Source of the DNA: Hawksworthiomyces lignivorus
Lineage: Eukaryota > Ascomycota > Sordariomycetes > Ophiostomatales > Ophiostomataceae
NCBI GenBank assembly: GCA_002917075.1
Contig: NTMA01000014.1
Span: 124,001 to 188,000 of the forward strand
Direction: 5' to 3'
Length of the DNA stretch: 64,000 nucleotides
Shown: in pieces, positions 32,654 through 43,611 of the stretch
Layout: each line of letters opens with the position of its first letter
Position numbering within the stretch: the stretch's first letter is position 1
Made by a program: the position numbers and the translations under genes
Notes under the pieces: generated by a model
The model's database searches: none
What the model was told of the DNA's origin: nothing
Seen by the model: the letters and a program-made list of their open reading frames with translations, nothing else

Positions 32654-34378
32654 ATGGCAGAAAAGAATCAATCCGAGACTTGTGTTGAAACCGATGGCGA
32701 GAAACAGGCAAACGCTCCGTTCAGTGCGCATCTCGACGAAAAAGATGGGCTGGACAAGGTCAATTCTGAGCTTCCAAATAGCCAAGTCGAGGGTGGAATA
32801 GATCACCATGAAGCTAGAAAAATCATCCGCAAGATTGACTACCGTCTCCTTCCTCTGCTATCCTTGTTGTATCTGTACGTCGAACGATTAACTGGGATTG
32901 GCCAGTGTCTTAATCCAGTTTCTAGCTGACGTTTATGTGACAGCCTCGCGTATGTCGATCGAAGCAACATTGGTAACGCCAAAATAGCCGGAATGCAGGA
33001 AGACCTCAATCTTGGCAACGGCTTAAAATACAACACGGCATTGACTGTCTTCTTTGTACCATATTCGCTATTGGAAGTTCCCAGCAATATCATGCTCAAA
33101 ATTATTCGGCCTTCAATTTGGATCGCTATACTTTGCTTTGCTTGGGGATTGGTCATGACGTTGATGGGACTTGTCAACAGCTACAAAGGTCTCGTCGCTG
33201 CTCGATTCTTCCTCGGGGTTGCAGAGTGCGGGTTTTTTCCTGCGTAAGTTTAAACACCACTCTGGGTCACCGATCCTATAAATGCAGAACTATTGTGAAT
33301 CACATGTTTTCATTTTGCTAATGTGCTAGATTCTAGCGCGACGTATCTCTTAACAATCTGGTACCAACGCTATGAACTCCAAAAGCGTATGGCAATCTTC
33401 TATGCCGCCGCGTCCCTATCCGGTGCCTTCTCTGGCCTTTTGGCATTTGCAATCGAAAAGATGGACGGCATCTCCGGCCTCGCAGGCTGGAAGTGGATCT
33501 TCATTCTTGAGGGTCTTGTTCCAATCATAGTATCATTCACGCTCTACTTCATCCTCCCAGACAAACCAGAGACTGCAAAGTTTTTGACGACGAGTGAGCG
33601 CGAGTTCGTCATCAATCGCTTGGCACCTCAGAACGGATCAGGTCATGTCACTGAGACGGACAAGATTACTATGCGCCATATCAAAGAAGCCTTTGGGGAT
33701 TGGAAGGTTTGGTGCGCCGCCGTTCCATTTGGAGCCTGCGGCATCGGCACATACGGGTTCACCGCCACCGTACCTACTGTCGTCCAAGGTCTGGGTTACT
33801 CTTCTGCCAATGCGCAGCTGATGACAATCCCAGTCTATGTCTTCGGCATGTTGACCACTGTCATCCTTGCTTACTGGTCGGACCACGCAAAACAACGTAC
33901 CCCGTTCATCATGGGAGGTTTCGCTGTTGGCATCGTTGGGTTTATTGGCCAGCTGGCCATCCCTCATCCACAGCTGCCTGGTGTGACATACTTCTTCCTA
34001 TTTCTCATCGCTACAGGACTCTTCAGCCCCGTCACTACTGTCATCACACTGATTGGGAACAACCTCGCTCCCTCGCCCACGAGGGCTGTTGGTATGGCAC
34101 TTTTCATGAGTGTAGGCAACCTGGGTGGCATCTGTGGCTCGAATGTCTACCTGGCCCAACAGGCGCCCCGGTACTGGGTGGGCTTTGGTGTAGGACTAGG
34201 GGTGTGTCTTGCGGGACTCCTCGCGGCTCTCGCTTTACGAATTGCTTATTCGACGGAGAACCGGCTGAGAGACGAATTACTGGCTAGAGAGGGTGAAGCG
34301 AATATCAGGGCACGGTATACGGAGCAAGAATTGTTGGATTTGGGAGATAAGAGTCCCTTTTACAGATATGTCTTGTGA
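32654..34378 (+). CDS. MFS permease, Dal5/TNA1-type (second copy of family)
   Basis: Three exons, 32654-32874, 32944-33243 and 33337-34378 (introns 69 and 93 nt), 520 aa. The second acceptor is the distal TTCTAG, since the nearer CTAG leads into a stop. Family signatures: KIIRKIDYRLLPLLSLLYL then LAYVDRSNIGNAKIAG (helix 1), VPSNIMLK, YKGLVAARFFLGVAECGFFPA (helices 3-4) and WKWIFILEGLVPI. Compared with the permease at 20.9 kb it is closer to the nicotinate/vitamin-type branch (DRSNIGNAK rather than DRNALPAAR), with an acidic ~45-residue N-terminal tail. It is a plasma-membrane organic-anion symporter by family; substrate unknown. No catabolic enzyme is adjacent. Confidence 0.93.
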
Positions 34379-34876
34379 TTGAAGCATGTGGCAAGACGAG
34401 GTAATGTGAGGAATATAGTCGCCTATCTAATCCTAGAGGTGTTCTATGTAGACATTCTGTGCTAGAATGTGAAGCTGACATCGAAAAGACGGCAGCTGAG
34501 ACCAAATACGAGAGAATATTTGATAAGTTCCCTATATGTTAATGCTGATGCACTTAGAAACACAATAGAAAAGGAGTAAATTTCGAAAGGTACAATTCTA
34601 TGAGAAGTTTCACCGATCATTGCATCCCCAACCGTTCCCTGTGGACTTGACATATAGGTAGCCACCTACACAAAGACTATACGAACACAATCACTACCTG
34701 ATCGCCAAGCTGGGTGCGCGTGTTTTCATGTAGTTTGCCAAGCAGATCCAGAAGAAGTCCATCCTTCAACTGCACTCTCGATACATTCAATATTCACTTG
34801 CCAGTACGGATGACACCCAGAGATAAATGTCCCACCACATGGCAGCTGCCTTTCAACAGTGCCTTTCTCGTACCTC
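34379..34876. other. Convergent 3' intergenic region
   Basis: Spacer between the 3' ends of the permease (+) and the secreted-protein gene (-). Short frames here are not supported. Confidence 0.5.
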
Positions 34877-35664
34877 CTAGATTGGTGGGTTTGGTGGGTC
34901 TAGAACGCTATTGTAACCTGCTGAACAGCCGAAGTCCTCGCCATTCTTGTCGTCGTTCTGTGGCATCAGCGCATATCCTGTCAGGGTCTCACAGCCATAG
35001 CAAGTATTGCATTCTTTCTGTTGGATCTCAGCCCACGCCATCCAGTGTCGTCCCCAGACCTGGCCGATGCCATCGCTGCCACCCGGCACGTTGCAGGCTA
35101 TGGTGCTGCCATAGGTGTAGTCGATGCTCAGGGAGATCCCGAGACTGGCACTGATGATGTCCTCGAAGGGGCCCAGGGCAAAACTGTTCCGTCAGCTTTT
35201 CGTTGCCATTGTTGATGCACTCAACACTTGACTCACCCTAGATCCGTTGATGTTCCCTTGGTGACGGAGAACTCGAAGGTCACATAGCCGCCAGATTGGT
35301 CCTTGCCAGACTTGACCGTGTTGGAGACAGGGACCCAGGGATCCCAGAATGTCTGAGTCTTTAGCACTTTTCTCTGCTTAGGTCTGTCAAGGCAGCTGTC
35401 GCGGCGCTTGACGCTGCCGCTGTCATTCTCAATTTTCACAAAGGCCCGCTCGTCTACAAGATAGACAGTGGACCCGACCGCGCCAGGGTGTGCAGCAGTG
35501 TAGTTGGCCAAGTCGTCTGAAGAAATAATCTTGCCAGTTGGCCAAGACCTGAGAATGTTAGCATGAATGTCTTCAGCATTCAGAGTCTGTGTGATATTGA
35601 AGCCTCCTGGACCACCAGCCAGAGCTAGGCCAGCCAAACACAGAATAAGGAGATTGCGAAGCAT
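34877..35664 (-). CDS. Secreted protein of unknown function, 244 aa
   Basis: Two exons, 35664-35237 and 35183-34877 (53-nt intron, phases close). Met at 35664 begins a clear signal peptide (MLRNLLILCLAGLALAGG); the longer frame from 35871 places it internally. The mature part has no membrane segment. The first half is a possible prodomain with SVKRRDSCLD, where KRR could be a Kex2-type site. The second half holds GGYVTFEFSVTKGTS and a Cys-containing end: IACNVPGG, QVWGRHWMAWAEIQQKECNTCYGCE and FGCS. Similar C-termini occur in other fungal secreted proteins without known function. It is divergent from another secreted-protein gene at 36.4 kb. Confidence 0.8.
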
Positions 35665-36409
35665 TTTGGATATCACAAGGCACAAGCGAAAGATTTTGAA
35701 AAAAGCAAAGAAGGTTATAGCTGTGAATTCATGAGCAGTCTGGATTTTGGCATTGCCGGTGGATGTTATATATGTGATGCACATTGCAGACGAAATGAGA
35801 GCATTTGTCCCGCCGGCTCGCTGTCTTTTGCGTATAAGATGAGGCCAAGACTCTCGGCATAATATAGCCAAGAAAAATCAGCAGCGACCTTGATCATACA
35901 TATATCATCTTATCAATATTCATTGGCCGTTGTGGTAATGAATTATAGGTTACGTGAAGCTCACGAGGCGTATCTTCACCGCCTCGTATATAAGTATAAG
36001 ACGGCCTCCGCGGTTGATGGCTTACATTTCTGTTAGCGGGCCTTGGCAGGACAACAGAAGGCTGTTTCCATTGGACGCTAACACTTGTCGTCTTTGTTAC
36101 CGTCTGTGCTTACGCGAGAAATTGACTGGCTAGCCCCTGAAGACAAGTGAAGCTCGTGAGCAATAATGATGATTTCAGTAATATGCCAAGGCTGTCTCAA
36201 TATAATTTAAATCGTCGAATAGAGTATAAAAGGCCACGCCCAGATATGTAGTATTCACATTGCCCTTGATTGCATACGCATGCTTGACCCTTAATTCGCA
36301 TGTACAACATTCGCTCTCGTTCCAAGTTTATTTTACTAGGTACGGCACCGTAATGTCTTTGCTGCAACTCTTCCCGTCTTGCTAACAGGATGATAGACAC
36401 AAATTCATC
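35665..36409. promoter_or_regulatory. Divergent promoter between two secreted-protein genes
   Basis: 745 bp separating two divergently transcribed secreted-protein genes. A TATA-like GTATATAAGTAT lies near 35,987 and a second TATATA near 35,768, so the two may be co-regulated. No coding sequence is supported inside. Confidence 0.35.
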
Positions 36410-36775
36410 ATGAAACTCAAGGTTGGCCTTGGGCTGCTCGTGTCCGCTGCGTCTGCTAGGCAGCTTCAGATCAATTACTACAGCGACTACAGCTGCACTA
36501 GTTATGGTGGCAATATCGAAGTCACCTGGGCAGATGAATTTGCATCTGGCGGCCAGAACTGCTTCAACTTCCATTATGGAACATCTTTAAACATTGCCGA
36601 TTGCTCGTATGACAATACTTGCACATGCTTCTGGTACTACAACGAGAACTGTGTTGGCGACTACAGCACACTCCATGCAGGTGGCCGTGGGGCAGAGAAC
36701 TGCATTAAAAACGCCGGAGATTACAAGTCTTTTCGCTGCTACTATTACAACAAGCCACCCAACACAGTAACTTGA
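36410..36775 (+). CDS. Small secreted cysteine-rich protein (8 Cys)
   Basis: Single exon, 121 aa. The signal peptide is about residues 1-17 (...LLVSAASA) and the mature protein ~104 aa with eight cysteines (YSC, QNC, ADC, TCTC, ENC, ENC, FRC), an even number fitting four disulfides. It is unusually Tyr/Asn/Gly-rich. The pattern (INYYSDYSC, NIEVTWAD, NCFNF.YG.S, YKSFRCY) recurs in small secreted proteins of filamentous ascomycetes and is often listed among effector candidates, but no activity is known to me. No Kex2 site and no GPI signal. Confidence 0.82.
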   Translation: MKLKVGLGLLVSAASARQLQINYYSDYSCTSYGGNIEVTWADEFASGGQNCFNFHYGTSLNIADCSYDNTCTCFWYYNENCVGDYSTLHAGGRGAENCIKNAGDYKSFRCYYYNKPPNTVT

Positions 36776-37623
36776 TCAGGCTGCCATTGGTAGCATCGGA
36801 GGTTGGAATGGTGTGTGTTTGGTGGAGAGAAGGAGGAGTTGGTGAAGAGGATGAGCTGGGCAGAGTATATATTTGCATCAAAGGAGTATAGCTTCTTGCG
36901 GTCTAGTTTCTATAGGAAATATAATTCATGATCTCGCGGTGGATGAGTTCTTCAGCAGTTTCTTTATAGTTAAGAACCAGGCATTCGTGAATGAACAATG
37001 GTCCCATAATGTGTTATTGGGCACAACGTAACAACTGGTGATAATTTCCCAAACCAACCCATTATCCTACCCGAAAATCCTCATGGAAACATTTCCTCTT
37101 TAAGACGTGCGCCTGTGCAGTTCCTGCTCCAGCCTGCTTAGAGGGTGTGCTTTCATGTGCTCCCGTGGCACAGCCACAGTGTTTCGTTTAGACCAATTGA
37201 CTGTGGTTTCCAATAACCAGTTAACCTGTAAGGATTCTTTTAAAATCCTGAAGATGCTGTGATGTCTGTCTAGGTTACAGTCTACCCAAACCGGGCAATA
37301 TAAGGTTGTTCCTCGCTGCTGATTGGCTACGTTTTAGCCTTTTCGGTGACTGTTTTTATGACGGCTGTTTATGCCTCTGATTCCTTTCATGCCCGTTATT
37401 CCATGTTTTACTTTCCATTTCTATGATGTCTTCACCTTAAGCATAATATTAAAATCATAATAGTAGCTTTTTCATTTGTATTGTACGACACTGTCGTAAG
37501 TAATAGTTGACTATAATTCTTTATCTATAATACGTAGGACATGCTTAAGAGACTCTTAAGTCATTACTAGATTATACTTAAGACTTTAGCTAGTGTTAAG
37601 TTTTATCGTATTTATTAGCCAAT
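36776..37623. other. Intergenic, AT-rich toward the LINE
   Basis: No gene. From about 37,440 the sequence becomes TA-rich with many TTAAG and ATTAG words, consistent with RIP-eroded repeat DNA abutting the LINE fragment. Confidence 0.5.
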
Positions 37624-38635
37624 CCTGACTATTTACGTCTGTACTGGGTGGAACCCTCTGGGGCAAAAACCACCGCCCGATTTAGTAAGGAGATTATTAT
37701 ACACGAAAGGTCAGTTTAGGTAATAGTAGTAGTAGTGAGAACAAAAGAAATACGAATTCGTGGTGAGGGTTACGCCTGCGGCGTATCTTCCTCAAGTTGG
37801 CTTGCTAGTCGGTAGTCTGGTATGCGCCCGCTCCGTTTGAGCCACCGTAATACGGGACGGGCCGCCAGCCCTCCCGCGTTCAGGCGGTGGTTCAGGTCAT
37901 CCGGAGTCTGTGGCCATCCCGGCGGTTTTCCTGTGGTATTGGTGCAGTACAGCAATACGTGTTCCGGGGTCTCTTCCGCTGACTCGCAGGCGCACATGGG
38001 AGAGTCTCGGTTTTTATGTATGTGGTAGAGGTGCGCCGCCAGGCCGATATGATCGGTGCGTAGTTGTGTTAGGAGGCTGCTTTCGGCCTTGATAAGGTGC
38101 CGGTGAGCTTTGGCCACCTCTCGGCCGGTCCACCGGGGGTGTTGGTTAGCGGGCCGCAGTCGGGGTTCGGTCAGTCGGTGCCAGCGCTCCTGCCACTGGG
38201 CCTGCTTGCGGCCCTCGTCCCAGGAGGCCAATATGTTGTCGTATTTGGCGCAGGGATCTACCGTGGTGGTGTGGCCGAGGGTGGCTGTGGTAGTGCAGCA
38301 TATGGCCCGAGGTTGGGCCCGGTAGTCCTCTCGGTTTAAGAGTGCAGCTTGCCGCTGGTTGAGGTGTAGGTTTAGTTGGGTTAGGCCCGCCTCCGTGTAT
38401 AGTAGAGGGACCGGCGTTGATTTGTATGCGCATAATACGGTACGGAGGTGTTTATTGTATCGTGTGATTAACCGTGCGGCTAGGCCGCTTGCTACTCCGC
38501 CCTCCGGCGTGGGAGTGTGGTATACCGGCGCGCCATAGGCAATTGTGCTCCGTACTTCTGCTGTAAAGATTGTGCGTGCCCAGGGGAGGGTACAGCCCCA
38601 CGTTTTTCCTGTGATTCGCTAGTTAGTAATAATGA
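37624..38635 (-). mobile_element. LINE (Tad-like non-LTR retrotransposon) remnant A, 3' part
   Basis: The minus-strand frame 38231-37770 encodes the C-terminus of a non-LTR retrotransposon ORF2: ESSLLTQLRTDHIGLAAHL, then the zinc-knuckle-like CACESAEETPEHVLLYC. Reading upstream in the same frame past 38,231 continues through ALLNREDYRAQPRAI and YTEAGL, the region after RNase H. The part 37,770-38,430 is little mutated; upstream sequence is more eroded. Positions 37624-37673 match, inverted, 42819-42868 at 48 of 50 bases, which marks the shared element 3' end. Confidence 0.8.
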
Positions 38636-38639
38636 TGCG

Positions 38640-39860
38640 ATGGTATATGGTCCGGGATTTGGCCCGGTAATCCTCCCGGTTTAAGAAGTTAGTTGTCGGT
38701 AGTTAAGGTAGAGGTTTAGCGGTGGTAGTCCTGCCTCCGTATAGAGGAGGTAAAGTAGTGTTAATTTATAAGCTTTTGGGACCGTACGGAGGTACTTGTT
38801 ATAGTATAGTATAAGCCGGGTCACCGGCCCTCTTACCTCCTTTCTGTCCCGGGTAGGAGTATAGTATATAGAAATACCTAAGGATATAGTGTTCCGGATA
38901 ACGGCGATAAATATAATACGTACCTACAGTAATATATAGCCTTAAGTCTTACCTATTAGCCTTATCAGTACGAAGTTTTAAGTTATTAACTTTTGATCAC
39001 CTTATCCGTATAAGGCTTAAAGGTAAGCTTTCGGTCTAGTTATATACTTAGGAAGCGGGCGAAATTAAGTAACCGTAAGATAGTCTTAGCGTCTAACCGG
39101 AGAGGTTCGGTAAGGGCGCGGCTACCTCTATTAAAGTAAAGTAATCCGCTCTTGGCTAGCCCGAAGATAACTCCTCTAGTTATAATCCTTTGCGTAATAA
39201 TGTCCTAAGCGTTAAGGAGGTAGCGTTAACATTCTCGGTATATTTATCCTATAGCTAGCATGTTAGTATTATCGGCGTAACCAACTGTTACTATCCCGGA
39301 GGCCGACTTAAGGGCTTAGAATAAAGGAATAGTAAATAGGATAAAGAGGATAGGGGATAACGGAGATCCTTAAGAGACTCCGGTAAGGATGGTTCGGCTC
39401 GGGGTCGCTTTATCGTCGAATACTAATTACGTAGTACGGTTAGTTAAGTAATAGTATACCTAGTTAGCTAGCTAGTCGGGGAGGTTAAGAGTGTAAAGGG
39501 TGTGTATAAGCTAGCGGTGGTCTACGTTATTAAATACTCCCTACTTGTCTACTTATAATGACAAGGCCTAAGCGTTGATAGTCTATACCTTCCGTACGGT
39601 ATCGGTGATAAGCCATGCCGCCAGCTCTGTGGACCGCTGCCGGCGGTTGCCCACCTGTCCCTTCGGAAGAAGATGGCTATCTTCTATAGTATCGGTAAGT
39701 CTTCTAGCTATCACTGTTTCAATGGCTTTGCCGACAACACTAAGTAAAGTAATAGGGTGTGTATAAAAGGTTACTCTAGTAACTTACTTCCTGACTTTAG
39801 TCTCTATTTAACCAAAGGTACACTAAAAGGCGAAATGGGTGTCGTAGTAGAGTTAGATAG
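38640..39860 (-). mobile_element. LINE remnant B with RIP-eroded reverse transcriptase
   Basis: Heavily mutated minus-strand copy. The reverse transcriptase can still be read: YTHPITLLSVVGKAIETVIARR then HLLPKGQVGNRRQRSTELAAW near 39,600-39,760, and V-stop-GSPLSPILFILFTIPLF followed by GYADNTNMLA near 39,280-39,390. These correspond to the PQGSPLSPILF and YADD motifs, with Gln replaced by stop and the second catalytic Asp changed to Asn (GAT to AAT), changes typical of RIP. The 38,640-38,760 part repeats the region at 38,295-38,420 of copy A, so this is a separate insertion or duplication. The outer limit near 39,860 is uncertain. Confidence 0.75.
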
Positions 39861-40495
39861 TTAATTATGTTTTTAGTATAATTTACTTTACTAACATTTG
39901 TGGTTGTGCACTCCTGCTCGAATTGTCCCTCTTTAAGTACTTTCACTATTATTGATAAAGTGCGAAAACCTAATTCTCGCTGATTTACAGGTCGCACATA
40001 AGTTCAGTACAGGCACCTAGTAAGAAGCAATATTATTAGAAAGGTAAACTCTTGAGCAGCAGATCACTACAGAAGCAAGACAATGCAACGCCTGCCCGAT
40101 CGCCTACGTCGCCCACGGTTTAACATCCTCGTCTTTAAATAAACTAGTTCCGCTTTCTCGTGATAAACATAGCAACCGTTGTAATGCTTATGGCGGTCTT
40201 ATTTGAATTAGACATGGGACACACATCGTGTCTATTAGCGACGGAATCCATCATCAAGCTAAGGGTAGCTAGTTGACGATGAAATGAAATAGGGCTACCC
40301 TTGATTCTAATGAGGGGCAATAAGTAATAAATAAATAGATAACCCCACACAGTATTAAAAGACCATTGAAGTACTACCAGAGTAGTCTAAAATAAAAACA
40401 ATATGTTTCGTCAAAGACAGCAATAAAGTAAATAACAGATACAATCAGACATTCTTTAGTGCTAACAAACGAGCAGATAGAACCTTTACAGTACT
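39861..40495. other. AT-rich intergenic DNA
   Basis: No gene supported. The minus-strand frame 39797-39997 overlaps the degraded LINE; the rest is AT-rich sequence of unclear origin, possibly more eroded repeat. Confidence 0.4.
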
Positions 40496-41732
40496 TTACT
40501 TTAAACGAACGCTTGCTAAACTTACGACGACGTATTGTTTTTCTCCCAACCTGGCGGCGTCGTAAGCCCTTTCACAAGTTAGCATTTTATATCGTCCGTG
40601 CTCGAGGCAGGGAGAGAAGGGAAAAGGGGAGGGGGTATTATCTAAAAACGTACATCCTATAGTGTCCTCGCCAACCATGTCATTGATAGTGCACTTGTTA
40701 GCGACAGACATAGACTGCTTTTTGATGGAACCACAGCCATCATAGAAGCACTCGGACTTATTCATGGCACGTTGGAGCGCGTCGCCCTTCCAGCCGAACA
40801 TGTAATCGGCGTGGGTGCCGTAGCTGTTGCCCTGGAAGCTCCACAGGAATGGGTTCGGGTCACCCGATTTCCACAGGTGGTTGAACTTGGTTGTATCCCA
40901 GACGGTCTCGAAGGTTACTTGCGGTGTGCGGACAGGATGAGACGCCGGGCATGGGCCAGCGTTTGTGAAACCTTCTGAGTTGACCGTGTTGTACATGTGA
41001 GATTGGTGGTCTGGGCTGTCCAGGTTTTTGCCATCCCAGCATCTTAGTCCGGTTAGCATGAGTTTAAATTCACGTTTCGAGGTAAAGATGCATGATGACC
41101 TACGCGGGAAAGTGGTGAGTAGTGAAAATACCGCCTGAGCACGGTGTTGTGGGGAGCACGTTTAGAATTGGGCCTCTGTTGAATCCTGACAAGCACTGGT
41201 AGCTTAGGCCAGTCTGATGTTCGTTTGCGCTGGGACTGCCCACGGTCATTCGAAAACCCTAATAAAGTATTAGAATACAGTATACCATCAATAGCGATTT
41301 CGATGAAGTTACCGGTTTGAAGGCAGTAATAGGTTGCTCCTCCAAGTTGTCTCTAGTCAAGTCGTACTGCGTGTAGTACACGGTAAGTCCACCTGAGGCT
41401 CCCTCAGAACCTCCCAATAGGGGTTGAACGGGGTTATTCGGCACGCGGTGGTAGGAGCCGTTGGTGGGATCTTTGAAATATAAGGTAGCAGTCCAGTAGT
41501 TGGAAAAGTCCTCCGCCATTTGGCACGTAGTGCAGGTGGCTCTATTTCCAACGTTCCCCGACATACTAGCGTTAAAGGCATTGCCGCCGACGACGTGGTG
41601 AACATGAGCAGAAGGATCGGAGCCCGGCTGGGCAGCGGGGTCCAGACGCTGATAGGTTAAATCTGAGCACGGAAAGCGGAGGCCAGCCTGAACCAGCCCG
41701 GCGAGCGCGAGGACTGCCGAGAACAGCTTCAT
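40496..41732 (-). CDS. Secreted DUF1996 protein
   Basis: Three exons, 41732-41313, 41258-41104 and 41042-40496 (introns 54 and 61 nt), 373 aa as read. A signal peptide (MKLFSAVLALAGLVQAG) is followed directly by the DUF1996 domain: LRFPCSDLTYQRLDPAAQPG, AHVHHVVGGNAFNASM, ATCTTCQMAEDFSNYWTATLYF, GGLTVYYTQYDL, ITAFKPGFRMTVG, then FPACWDGKNLDSPDHQSHMY. DUF1996 proteins are secreted, wall-associated fungal proteins of unknown catalytic role. After CTINDMVGEDT the frame runs into about 50 residues unlike the family (PSPFPFSPC...), so the original C-terminus may have been replaced or a last intron missed. The gene sits between inverted LINE remnants yet keeps open frames and good splice sites. Confidence 0.85.
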
Positions 41733-42213
41733 CTCGGTGATCGGTTATTTAATAAGGGAACAGGAGTACTGCAGAAGTTAGCGAAGAGGGGAGAGGGGGA
41801 GAGTAAGTAGCACATTGCCAGATCCACTCGACTCTCTTACTTATACGTCTGGAGCTACCCCGGCCTCTCGGCATCGACAGGGACAAGATGGCACGTCGGC
41901 CGGAAACCGGCAGACGATCACATCGCTCGGGTAATTTTCAGGTATTCAGGTGATTTGTTGCCTATAAGGATGAGGCTCTGTGATTTACCTAGGTATAATA
42001 TGAAAACACCAGTCATACGTCATATCGATATACCATAATTATGAGCAAGTTTAGGGAAGGACTTCGTCCTGTATTATCTACTTAGCCGCGACCTGCTGTA
42101 CTAAGGCTAGTCGATCCGTTAAGCCGAAATATGAATCGATCTATAAAAACTCGGAATGCATTTTGTGCTCGAGATCCTAAGTGACTTTGTTTCTGAAAAA
42201 ATATTTGTATCCG

Positions 42214-42246
<33 letters not shown>

Positions 42247-42500
42247 AGGATTGGGTCTGTTCCATTCCAGTATATTCCCTGAAGAACTTCCCGGATTTTC
42301 ATGTTGTCGGCGCCCATATTAAGGCTGACTTAATTTCGGCCGGCATGGCTTTTCCGAATAGTCCCTCTAATATTCGTTCGTACTAACCCTTCCAGCCTAT
42401 CAGGGGCTGATCGATATATGAATAATAGGTACTAGATATTAGAATTTGGTTTCATTAGTTCGGGCGCATCAAAATAAAAAATGCAGACTTTCTCGCCGAT
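41733..42500. other. Promoter of DUF1996 gene plus AT-rich DNA
   Basis: No gene. A T13-A21 tract sits at 42214-42247. The region from 41,940 on is AT-rich and leads into LINE remnant C. Confidence 0.5.
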
Positions 42501-42868
42501 GGTAGGCGTCATTGCCCTTCAAGATCGAGATAACAAACTCGCAGCCTTCAATATCTAAACTACTCATACTAGCAACGGAAGGCCCACAGACTGGCCCCGG
42601 ACCCCGGAGGACCTATTTAACCGACTACACACCGGAAGGACTACGGCCAGATCAATACTAAGATGAATTTAACTAAGCGGCCGTATTCCGGACTACCGCT
42701 TAGCAGCAAGACTAGAAGAGGTGGAGGAAATGGAGGATTAATTACTACGAACTTTCAACTACGCATTATTTACTTTGTATCACAAGACTGTAAATAGCCC
42801 CATACATTATATCTAGTAGTGGTTTTTGCCCCAGAGGGTTCCACCTAGCACAGACGTAAATAGTCAGG
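42501..42868 (+). mobile_element. LINE remnant C, inverted relative to A
   Basis: Plus-strand frame near 42,590-42,740 reads WPRTPEDLFNRLHTGRTTAR, then stops, then SGRIPDYRLAARLEE. This is the same C-terminus as copy A (WPQTPDDLNHRLNAGGLAAR, SGRIPDYRLASQLEE). The WLK of copy A is stop-I-stop here. The 3' end 42819-42868 is the inverted match of 37624-37673. The 5' limit is approximate. Confidence 0.75.
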
Positions 42869-43611
42869 TGTAAAGGAAGACCTCCAAAGGTCGACACGGT
42901 GTGTGAGCAGGATGAACGTGGAATTCAAGTAATTAGGAATGAAGGCTCTAGACTTCAACTTGACCTTCTTTCGTTTGATATTCGGTTAAGGTTCGAAGAC
43001 TCTTCATATATACATAAGTAAGGGAGGAATGAGAGGTTTCGAGAATGTTTCCCCGCCTCGATTTTAAAGTCTTCATGACGTTCGTTTGCCAGTGTGAGGG
43101 TGGTTGGCGATGTGTAGCCGAGGCGAGGGAGAGGGGAGGTGTGTACGCGGTGTAATATGTGTATTTCTTTACATTAGGGTTGGCTAATAAACACCATTAA
43201 ACTCAAACCACTCACTAGCGATATTGATAGAGAAATCTATCTACTTATTGTCGACTCAGACTTCGGCAGTTACCAGCCAAGTCCCTGGATACTAACAATC
43301 GACGAAGAGCTGAGACGTTTTCGCATCTAGAAGGAATTTCGGGCAGCACAGGCAATACAGGCAGAGGATCCTGTGCAAAGGTGCTTAGCGTTAGTGTGAG
43401 CATATGCAGCGCCAGTGTTTGGCCTCTAAATGCGGCTTGTGATTTGCAAGGGATGAGATGAGTCGATTTGGGTTGTATAGCTCTTAATATATCGAGAGAA
43501 AAAAGAGAAAAATGAACACGAGTAAGACTTGTGTTATTAGTAAGCCTCGAAACACAGCGTAGGCCCGCAACTAGTACCCTTGTCGCTTTCCAGTCAGGCT
43601 TCTACTGGCCG
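42869..43611. other. Eroded intergenic DNA with a possible gene fragment
   Basis: A plus-strand stretch at about 43,200-43,390 reads like protein interrupted by one TAG (SDIDREIYLLIVDSDFGSY, then PWILTIDEELRRF, stop, KEFRAAQAIQAEDP), but I cannot name it. No other gene is seen. Confidence 0.35.

Noticed and set aside
34714..35154. 146-codon plus-strand frame
   Set aside because: Antisense to the second exon of the secreted-protein gene, which has a consistent signal peptide and intron.
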